Source of the DNA: Bolinopsis microptera
Lineage: Eukaryota > Ctenophora > Tentaculata > Lobata > Bolinopsidae
Length of the DNA: 64,000 nt
Direction of reading: 5' to 3'
Assembly (NCBI RefSeq): GCF_026151205.1
Contig: NC_087072.1
Coordinates: 1,507,375-1,571,374, forward strand
The position numbers and the translations under genes were made by a program. Below are positions 25,037 to 35,600 of the stretch, piece by piece; the stretch's first letter is position 1; each line of letters begins with the position of its first letter. The notes below the pieces were generated by a model. It saw only the letters and a program-made list of their open reading frames with translations, searched no databases and was not told where the DNA came from.

Positions 25037-26091
25037 CTACTGGATGACGGCTACAGAGGTCACAAACGATCTACACATGGGACATTTATCAAATATATTA
25101 GAACTACACGTGTCACAGAGACATGCATGCCGACATGGCAACAGTATCATGGACACCTGTTTCTCCTGACAAACCACACACTGGCTAGTCTCGTCTCCAT
25201 GGTAACCACACTGGCTAGTCTCGTCTCCATGGTAACCACACTGGCTAGTCTCGTCTCCATGGTAATACCGGTACAATGGTAACCACTCTCCATTTCTCAA
25301 ACTTATCAGCTCGTTTAGTTTCCTGCTTGTTTCCGTGCAGCGTTCGTCTTTAATGTGGAACACTGTCAGAAGATTCACGATCTTAGAGGTAGAGTTAGAG
25401 TTGGAGTTAGAGTTAGGGTAGAGTTAGAGTTAGAGTTAGAGTTAGAGTTAGAGTTAGAGTTAGAGTTAGAGTTAGAGTTAGAGTTGCTAGGTGTGGGATG
25501 ACAACTCACGGTGCAGAGAACAACCAGCGGTACGGTTTTACGTGGAGGAGAGCCCATTTTTAGCTCCATATTTGGGGACACTTTTAACTGGTGTTTACCT
25601 GGACTGAACGACAAAGGTTCATCAGCTGATATAGAATTAGATGATAACTGAGATACAATTTGATAACTAGAGGACACGTGACGCTGTGACGTCACACCGT
25701 GACGCTGTGACGTCACACCGTGACGCTGTGACGTCACACCGTTAGTTCCTAGAGTCAGATGTGCCAGTAAATTAGTCCCCACTCCCCAGAAATATTGAAC
25801 AGAACACCTTTCAAAACACTCAAACTCCAGCGCAATTCCCTCAACCAGGCTGTCGTAGCCACAACTGACTGATACTTTAAAAGGTATGGATACAGGTGAA
25901 AAGGAAGCACTGGGTCGCTCATCTAGATTAAGTCTGGTATTGGACGGGGAGTCGTCAGCAATGTGAAACCTCTGTGAGAGACGAAACAAGAGGAAACAAA
26001 TAGAGAAGAAGAAGAAGTATATTATGGGGAGGTAGACGGTGTAATCCTCGTCAGAGGAGATCAAGCTCCTTAACATTTGGGGTGGAATCAT
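25037..26091 (-). CDS. CGRRF1-like membrane-anchored RING E3 ubiquitin ligase
   Basis: Two exons: 25510-26091 and 25037-25381, phase 0, giving 308 aa (human CGRRF1 has 332). The family is a p53-linked, ER-associated ubiquitin ligase. The 128-bp intron (25382-25509) begins ACC then GTGAGT and ends CTCTAAG. Residues about 17-36 form the membrane anchor (YLPIIYFFFFSICFLLF). The middle has a CSVQYFWGV block matching the family's CYWGCSVQ region and a VPLVVL strand. The RING spans 262-297 with spacing C-x2-C-x11-C-x-H-x3-C-x2-C-x7-C-x2-C, the cIAP-like type. The start ATG precedes the anchor directly. Oddities: three separate tandem repeats lie in or between its exons, and unspliced frames would read the intron as an (Asn-Ser)n run. 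It lies 560 bp downstream of the alpha-arrestin stop. Confidence 0.85.
25176..25265 (-). repeat. 30-bp in-frame triplication next to the RING domain
   Basis: Three exact or near-exact 30-bp units encode GYHGDETSQC three times. The last unit supplies the first zinc-binding Cys of the RING finger. Frame is kept because the unit is a multiple of three. Confidence 0.95.
25387..25490 (-). repeat. (TTAGAG)n hexanucleotide microsatellite inside the CGRRF1-like intron
   Basis: About 16 copies of GAGTTA fill most of the 128-bp intron. Interruptions such as GGGTAGAG near 25415 break the hexamer phase, which explains why the naive coding frame fails here. On the gene strand the units read CTCTAA, so they also provide the pyrimidine-rich tract before the acceptor. 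Confidence 0.95.
25678..25740 (-). repeat. 21-bp in-frame triplication with CRE palindromes
   Basis: Three exact copies of a 21-bp unit encode GVTSQRH three times in the first exon of the CGRRF1-like gene. Each unit contains the perfect palindrome TGACGTCA, so the exon carries three evenly spaced CREB/ATF core sites. Confidence 0.95.
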
Positions 26092-26650
26092 GGCGTGTAC
26101 CTAGAAAGAAAGGGTGGGTTAACGGGTAAACAATGTTCAAAAGAAAGTTTTCGTTTCTTTCAAACTTTTAGTACTCTTCATAAACACCAGAATGAGAAGT
26201 AGTTGGAATCTTACTTTTTAAGCGATTGCTTTCTCTATAATTACTTGTTACTACCTAATGTTCTATTTAGATGAAAAAGAGTAAAACAACGTTATGAGAT
26301 AAAATGTATTATACATTGTATATTGCAAGGCAACATTTTAATCTTAAATTGGCATAGCAACCATGATTAATTAGTTTGAAAACAGCAATAAAATTGTTAC
26401 GTTACTTGATTTAAATTATATTCATAAATTACAGTTTTGTTAAATGTCAAACACTCGTGAGTGCATTAATGATGAGAAGTGTCCACAGCACGACTAAGTG
26501 CCAGGATGATGACAGGATGAAGTTATTCACAGAATCAAGATTTTCACACCGTCTTAAAATAAGTTCGCAAATTTTGAATTAAAAGTGATCCCTCGCCTTG
26601 CTTTCTGGCAGTCTAACAGAGTGGATGTCAGTGACTCTCACCTTTTTGCC

Positions 26651-29600
26651 TCAGTTTTTCCAAGGTCTGTACAGCTGATCAGGCGGTAACGTTTTATGGT
26701 AGTTCGCATCAGGTTCCAATATCATCGTCACTGGCAACCTAAAATAGGTTTTATAATTATACATTATGAATATAAACAAATAGCTTAGCCAAAACCCGAC
26801 CCCATCTCAGATTTAGCAACTTAGGTTGTCCATCACTATAAACTTGAAATATAGTTATTTAACATTAACCATTAGCCTATTAATTTAGTCCTTGGTTGAT
26901 TTAGATGTGAGCGGAATTGGTATGAGGGGTAGTGTCCACTGTCCAGTGAAGAGCTAAAATGGCCTACATTTAGCTCATCCAGGAACGATCACAATTAGTC
27001 TTACGACTCCATCCAATCTCAACTCTCTGGCAGTGAGCCAGGCAACGTTTTTATTGTAGTATAGGACACTATGGCGGAAGTCACGAGGGCGAAGGACCCA
27101 AGGGCAGAAGTTTCCTAAAAGGTTAGACATGAGGGTGAATTTGAATTCGCCCTCGTACCGTGTCCTTCGCCCTCGTGTTGGATGGCCACTATTTCAAGAA
27201 AATTTATGGGGCATTTAAGGATGCCCCATATTTCAGGATTCATCAGAAGTTCAGGAACCTAGCGATCATAAAATTCAGATAACATTGCTGGTTACTCTTC
27301 TATGCCGTGTTCAGTATTTTCAATACCAGAATCTTTCAATGAACCAGAAATCTGTTAATTTATATTACATTATATATTCTGATATTAAACGGGTAGCTTA
27401 TTTTGATAAAATAACATCGTGATCCGGCGTGATTAATTATTTTAATTGAAGTACAACGGCTGCACCCCTGACTTTTTAACTTAATAAGAGACGTATATAT
27501 TAGGACATTTGTAATTTGATAAAAAGTTTTGGTGTGTGAATTAAAGGTCTTTAAAACAAAACATATTACATGTCAGGATTCATAAGAAGTTCAGAAGCCT
27601 AGCAATTATAAAATTCAGATAACATTACTGATTACTCTTTTATGCCGTGGGAGTAAATTAGCAGGGCACAGTTTGCCCCTTGTAGTCCAAATTTACATTA
27701 TAATTACCTCATTGCTAGAATTGATTCCTTAAAACAAATTTTCCAAGAATTGTTACAGTTTCTTCCTCCTTGCATGTTGTACCCTCTTTGAGAGTGAGAC
27801 CTATTACTGTACGAATATTTTTCAAAATTTGCAGGATTTTTCCTTTGACCCTTAATTAAATTGGCACAACAAAATCTTTCTGGATTTATCATTTCACATT
27901 GCTAGATTTCAATTCTGGAAGCAAATTTCCTGAAATTCTTTTCGAGAGAATGCAATACGCATCCCTTTTTCGAACTACACTTATTTCGTAAGAGCTGCTT
28001 GCAGGCCCTAATATGCATTTAAAATCGTATTATTTTAATCGTTCTTGAAACTGTGTTTGAATATGATCTCTATTGCCAAATTGCTCAGCTAGGCCTTTTA
28101 CACGTTTTGCTGTTTTTGAAATTTAGGCTGTGGCCAAAGCGCGAGCTAAATTAGAAAAACTCTAAGATTTTGGCATGAAGAAAATCATTCCTACACCCCT
28201 GCCACAATCTGTTATCAGTTATGATTTTAATTAAGTGCACCATCGTTCTGTTGGGAAAGAGGTATCTCAATTCTCAATTTACGGGGTGATGGAATTCGGC
28301 AAATTTATTTTTATTCTTATTGTACGTTCTGACTGCTGTAATAGTTTTAAATTTAAAAGTTAAAACTAGTACAGTTTTTTCGTAATTCGCAGGCTAATAT
28401 TACCGCTCACTTCACATGATAAACAAAAAAAATGTTCCTAAATAACTACTCTAACTTGAATAATGATTTGACATAGCTCCAGTGACTTACGTTGCGTCAA
28501 TACTAGTCGCGAAAGGGACTTCACATCGTACTGCCAAGACGTAGTTACATTTGATGTTTCTAGAGTTGGTTGTGGGAAGCACGTCGGACTCTGATAAGTC
28601 TAAATCTCGCTTAAAAACTGCTTTCTCGCCCGAAGGAACATCCTCAAACTCCAACATATACTCCTGAAAAAAAAGAGCTTACTTCCTTGTGGTAATTTCT
28701 TTAGAATCTTACTCGGTATTTGAAATTGGTCACAGCTATTATTACAAGGAAATCAACCAAACGTCATGTTTTAATACGTTCCATTTTGTTGAGTGGATTG
28801 TATGTCTTAATAAATACTGTGTTTCGTTTCATTCTTAGCTTAAATAAGTTAGAGATAATGTGTTAAATAAGTTAGACATAACATAATGTGCTTTGTAAAA
28901 TATGAACCGAGTAGTATAATTAGGGATTGTTGGCAACATCATTATCGCATTACACTATTACAGTGAATCATTTGCTATTGCCTATTTTCTATCCTTCTCA
29001 CTTTGTTTCACCCATATCTTTAACTGGTAACAACTGTTTCACTTTTCAGACTGTCAAGCCATGATATTCTATTTATAATTAAATCATAATTAATTCAGTT
29101 GCATAATATGGATAATAGACATGATTAGATATCTGGCGTTTTATTATGAAGCAGATTTAAACGGTTATTGGTTAATAGACAACGGTATGAACTGCACATT
29201 TTCTCGAATGGTGCCGCATTTTTTGATTAAATCTAAAGAATATTGAACAAAACCTCGTTACCAATTTATGTGTGGCTAATAATGTTGTTTTTAATGTTGC
29301 TTTTAATGGCGCTTTTAATGTTGCTGTTAATGTTGCTTTTAATAGTGCTTTTAATATTGCTTTTAATGTTGCTTTTAATGTTGCTTTTAATGTTGCTTTT
29401 AATGTTGCTTTTAATTTTGTTTTTAATGTTGCTTTTAATGTTGCTTTTAATGATGCTTTTAATGTTGCTTTTAATGCCTAAATGTGATGATAATCCTACC
29501 AGGATGAAAGGATTTCTACTGTTAATAGCAGTGCTCCTACAAGGGGAGGCATTGCAAGTTGGACAAAAAGTAAAGTTAAGAGGAGGTGGTCTTGCGCTCT

Positions 29601-32600
29601 ATGTTAACAAACGCGTTTGTGATTACGATAAAATACAGGAACTCGAACTCAATCTGAGTCCAGAAGAAGTTACTTGCGGAGAATTTCAATTGCTTAAAAT
29701 CAACAATTTTAAAAACGGAAATAAGACAAAAATCATCGTAAATTTCTACCGCTCGCCATCCACAAGCCCTAAAAAATTCCTTGAAAAGTTTGAAAACGTG
29801 CTCAGGGGTCTTGATAGACACTCCAGAAAGCAGATAGTCTTCCTGGGTGATGCAAATATTGATCTTGTAAAATACGATACCGACGCTTACAGCCAGGATC
29901 TTATAAGCTTACTAGAAAAATATGGGTTTGCCCAGACTGTCTCCAAGCCTACCAGGGTAACTGACCACAGTGCAACGCTTATTGATCACGTGTATACTAA
30001 TCACGTGACCAACGTTATTAGTTGTAATGTCGTGACGTTGGATATGTCAGATCATCTCGCGGTTAGCACGACCATTAGTTTAGGAGCCACACCTAGTTTG
30101 AACGAGCGATTCCGTAGTCAACGTGTAAAGAACAACAACACTAGCTTGAAATTAGAGGCCCGTGTATTTAACGAAGCTAATCATGCTAAATTCAAAGAGC
30201 TTATTGTAAGTGAGACCTGGGATGATGCTACCTCCTCAACGTGCGCTGATGAACAATACAATTCCATCTATCAAACGTACATGAAACACTACAATACTGC
30301 ATACCCCCTGAAGCGCGACAGTTCGAGAAGAAAATTCGAAAGAGCTGACCCAAAGCCTTGGATCTTACCCTGGCTTGAGGCGGCATGCAACCGCAAGAAG
30401 TTACTTTTTTTTGACAAAACTATAAATCCATCACAAAAAGACTGCGACGCGTATGATAAAATGAAAAAGTTTTGTCACAAACATGTGAATCTAGCCAAAG
30501 AAAAGTACTATAAAAAAATGTTTGACAAATACCAAAACTGCTCTAAAAGTCGATGGAAAATTATCAATGGCCTCCTGAACCGTAACAGAAAAAAGTTCGG
30601 ACACACCCGTCTGAAGGACGACGATGGCACGATTATAAGCTCCGATCTGGCAGTCGCTGAGAAATTTAACGGCTACTTCTCCGGTATTGCAGCCAGTATC
30701 AAGAGGCAAATCGCTGCCCGTCGAACCTTTGACCCAGGTGGTTTCAAGCATTTTCTTAAGGCTTCGTGTAGTAACTCGATGTTTCTTAAGCCTACATCAC
30801 ACGGTGAAGTCCAAAAGATAATATCAGGGCTTAAGAACAAGTCCACACTCGATTGTAAAATTGAGCCACTGAAAATTGCAAACAGCTGCGAAAACTTTAC
30901 CAGGGCACTAGCTAATGTCATTAACTGTTCGTTCTCCAGTGGTACCTTCCCAAATGCTCTAAAAACTGCGAAAGTCGTTCCTATCCACAAAGGTGGTTCA
31001 AAATTGGAAGTAGCTAATTATAGGCCGATCTCTCTTTTGGGATCATTCTCGAAAATTTATGAGAAACTTATGCATGCTCGTGTTTTAGAATTTTTAGATA
31101 AGAACGATTCTCTTTTCGAAAATCAATACGGATTTCGGCCAGGAAGATCGTGCGAACATGCACTGCTCAATGCCCAAAATTCTATACTACACTCTCTGAA
31201 TAAGAAACAAATTTCCCTACTGCTCCTGCTCGATTACAGTAAAGCCTTTGACGTGCTTGATCATGAGACCTTGCTTAAGAAGCTTGACCATTATGGGATC
31301 AGGGGAGTCGCGCACGAATGGTTTAGATCTTACCTTTGTAATCGATCTCAATACGTAACTTTAAACGGAACTTGCTCTTCTAGCATGCCCATAGTTTACG
31401 GCGTTCCTCAGGGTAGCATTCTAGGACCTCTCTTATTTGTAATTTATATAAACGACCTACCTGGAATTAGTGATTTTGCAAAGTTTATCCTTTATGCCGA
31501 CGACGCAAACATATTAATTAGTGGAACCACCCTAGAAGAAATACAATTAAAAGCTAATCAGCTAATTTCACGTCTTGTAGATTGGGTAGGTGCTAATGGG
31601 CTATCTTTAAATGTAAAAAAGACGTGTTACATGATTTTCACTAGAAAAAGATTCGACTTCAGCGGCTTTAATTTGTCCATTGACAACACTGTAATCGAAC
31701 GTAAGACTGAAGCAAGATTTTTAGGAGTGATCCTAGACGAAAAGCTCACTTGGAAAAAACACATTACGGCAGTTAGAATAAAGATGGGTCGCTACCTCGG
31801 AGTTATGTATAAGCTAAAGCACCTTCTACCTATCAAAGCCCGCCTAAACATTTTCCAAAGCCTTATCCAATCCCATCTAAATTTCTGTTCTTTAGTGTGG
31901 GGATTTGCCTCAAAATGTCACATTGATTCTCTGTTCACCAAGCAAAAGCAGGGAATTAGAGCTGTTATGTCAGGATATGTAAATTATAGATATAAAGACG
32001 GCAATCCCCCGGAGCACACAAAAAGTGCGTTTAGATTGCATAATATCCTAACAGTCCATAGCGTCATTGTAAAAAACGCTCTTATTCTACTACACAAAGT
32101 AAGGAACATGCCAAGCCTTCTCCCTAAATCCATCAAAGAACTTTTCCCTCACGATATTCCCACCTATAATTCCACATACGAACATAACCTTTCTTGGTTC
32201 ACAACTTACAACAGCCCAACATTTAGAAATACTCTTTTCTTCAAAGGACCCATGCTCTCTATTACAAAACTAAGTAAGGATATAACTATTCCAAGTTCTA
32301 CCTTTTCAATTGAAATCTTTAAAAATTCAGCTAAGCGCGAACTCCTCAAGCTGCAAAGCTCAGGAGACGATGAAAATTGGCCAAATTTCTTACTTTATAG
32401 TATACCTGGGCTAAGAAAGTCTCAAAGAGAAGGGCGCTTGCAAATAGACTACAGCACCGAGTTATAAGTAAGCGACAACGCGTAAAGAAAGATCACTCGC
32501 GACAAATGACTATGATCTTTTATCAACAACATATCATTTTAATTTCACTGCCATTTATATTGCCGAATTTACATCTGCCGCGCAAAACTTTTTATCTATT

Positions 32601-35600
32601 ATTACTAGTAATAGTAATTAGCATGTTTACAAATTGCGACTTCAACCAGTTTTGCAGACCGTTAGTTATATAGTACTTTTAGTAGGGCATTTATTTTAAT
32701 ATATTTTATTTAACATTATTATATTTTATTGTGACTTCTATAATTTCATTTATGTAATAACCATTGATTAATAAATTGCGGCACACGCCAACCTCCACCG
32801 TGGGGTTTCAAAACAAACAAAAGATCGGTTAACTACCCCGACCACTTTATTAGTCGTCTATCCAACGGAAGAGTTGCGATCTCAAGTTCTGCAGCGGACA
32901 AAGAATGGATTGTGAGAAATGGTCTAGCAGGAAAAGGTTACAGTTTCGAGTCTCAATCTGGGGGACTTCTCCGACACAGAAATTACCAAGTCTGGGTTGA
33001 CCCATACTCTAACACGGATCTCTACCAAAAAGATTCGTCTTTCGCCATAGAAGGAGGGCTTGCCGGAAAAGGAATCACTTTCAACTCCGTCAACTATCCA
33101 GGTTACTTCCTTCGACATGCCGGATACAGTCTTTGGATCAATACCAACGATGGCTCAAACCTTTTTAGCTTAGACAGCTCATTTGAAGTTGAAGGAATTT
33201 ATTAACGATCGGAGCAAATGGACTACCCGAGACTCATAATTAGTCATAAATATTACTGATTTGTCTTTAAAATATAATTAATACTTGAAAATTTGATTAA
33301 AAATCAGGGTGAATTAACGAAATTTACAATTATTCAAATTAAATCTTTGGGAAAAAATGTATTTCTATTCAAAATGTAAAAATTTTGTTTTATACAAGCT
33401 TCTATTCCATTCACGGGATAGCCAGTTAAAGTTACCAATACCTTTCAGAAAATGTATGCTATAATTTTCAATTTTGTATAATTTTTTCATGATTAAAAAA
33501 AAAGCCAATTAAGCCAAATAAAAATTCATGTTTCATACTGCAGTAGGATAGTCATCAAAGTGAACTTTAACTAGATTAGATAATATCTTAGTATAGAGTG
33601 TATTCCGTGTAAAATTATCTTTATCCCGGTTGTTGCGACAAGTAAAAATGCTCTTATTAGGGAAAGAAGTTTACTCGACGTTTCAATGTAACTACATCGT
33701 ATTCATGATCTCAAATTATTTGTTATATATATAGTAGTGTTGAAAGTATTAAAATTCATTAGAGTATAATAGTGACACGTGATTCCCAATTCTACTAACT
33801 AACTAGTTACCATGGTTACTTGTATGTTTCCTACCTTGGTGCGTATATTCCTTTGAGATCTGTTTGCTAAAACCTTCAGCTTACGGAACAGCACAGCAAT
33901 AATGTTCTTACATACCAAAGCGGTCATGTTGGTGATCTGAAAGAAACGGTCACTTAAATTACTTTGACTCACTTTGAGGTATAATACCGGATATGGTCAC
34001 GATGCAAAGAGTGTAAAAACTGAAATGTACTTTTGCCGATTGAACTACATAATATAACGTACCAGTCCAAATTAATAACCGATCGATGTTCCACAAGAAC
34101 AGATAACATGTTGTTGTTGAGAAAAGACAATTTTATTATTTATCACCAATTCAATACACAATCAATAAATATTTATCCGAATAAACTTGATTTAAAATTA
34201 AATGATACAAGTATGCTAGCAGCTAACGTGCTTGTATTTAATCAATATACATATATAATATATTACCCATCCATAGACACAGTGTTTCGTCCTATTAGGA
34301 CTCATCAGTATGGCTCAAATCATCAAGGTTGGTTTTGCCGATGGCGGGTATTGATCCAGCAACCTTGCGATTACTGGCCCAACGCCGCGCCACTGGGCCA
34401 CCAAGGCCTTAATAATGAGGGAATTACATAGGTACCAGAGTGCTCTACAAACTCATTACAAGTTAGGAGCTTTGCATTTAAGCTGAGCGGGTATTATATA
34501 CATTGGGAAACTAAACTGTGTTTGTTTAACTGACCTCTAACGTTAATCCTAAAACGTCGTCGTGTCTGTAGCAATCCTTATCTATTCGCACACTAACAGT
34601 AATATAGCCTCTGGGAAAACACCCGAATGTTTTTATCTGTTCGGTAATGTCTTGCTTGCGTTGTGTTTCCGTTTGTTCTGGAGTGGAATGAATGAGAAAC
34701 GGCTGTACTGCTTCCTGTCCTATTGATACATCGTCCTTTTCCAGCACTGCTTTTATTGAGTATTGTACCTTTGGAAGACAACCAATGAGAGATTGATTCA
34801 TGTTTATTTAATTAAAACAAGTGATGACTATCAGCTACATTACACAATCACATAACCTAACACAGTAACATCACTATAGTTTCTCATGCTCTAAGCATGA
34901 GCCTATCACACGATCCTTAAGTCATCTGAGAAGCTAGAACTCTCATTTTTTCAGGACAAACGTAATTTAAATGGCCAAACACTATTCAATAAAATTTTAT
35001 AATAAGCATCATAGAAAATTAGACTAACCGAGGCTTCGTGCATCTTTATATCTTCCCATTGGAGAGTTCTTTTACAAGATTCCAAACTAAAAGAGGACGG
35101 TAGAAACTCCGGCACCACATAACTAAACTTGAAGAAATACCTCCCCACGGGTATGGGTTTGTTAAAAGCACGAACCAGGATACGCTCCTCGAACAGTTTA
35201 ACTTCTTCTGAATAGTTAGCCCTGCCGGAAAGTCACACTTAAATCAAGGTGAATTCTTGTTAGCTAGCGGGATCAAGCTCTATATAATTTACAACTGGGT
35301 GAAACAACTAATATTTAACTAAAATAAGTAAACTTACGTTTTGCGGCCCTCTTCCCAGCCCACTTTATTGTAACCCTCAACTACGGCCACAAGTTTAGAA
35401 ACTCTTATCGACTCCTTGGCTACCAAGTATATTTTACCAGTGAGTTGTTCGCCAGGCAGATAATGATCTTTCTCTGTTGCCAGTTGTAACTGTCGATTGA
35501 AAATAAAGAAAAAGCAGGAATTTATTAGCATGTGAAAAATCTATTAACGCTGCAATTTAATTAAAACAATTAATCAAGCAGTAGATTCGAGTATAAAATG

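Noticed and set aside
25375-25509. (Asn-Ser)n tract as part of the CGRRF1-like protein
   Set aside because: GTGAGT and CTCTAAG bound it as a 128-bp phase-0 intron, and removal restores the family's length and frame.
29243-29503. Leu/Met-rich N-terminal extension of the 1,074-codon frame
   Set aside because: Encoded by the 12-bp repeat. The lectin signal peptide start at 29504 is a better start.
30491-30990. Minus-strand frames of 86 and 105 codons
   Set aside because: Shadows of the LINE reverse-transcriptase frame.
34033-34431. Plus-strand 132-codon frame
   Set aside because: Runs antisense through the SINE and ribozyme. No domain.
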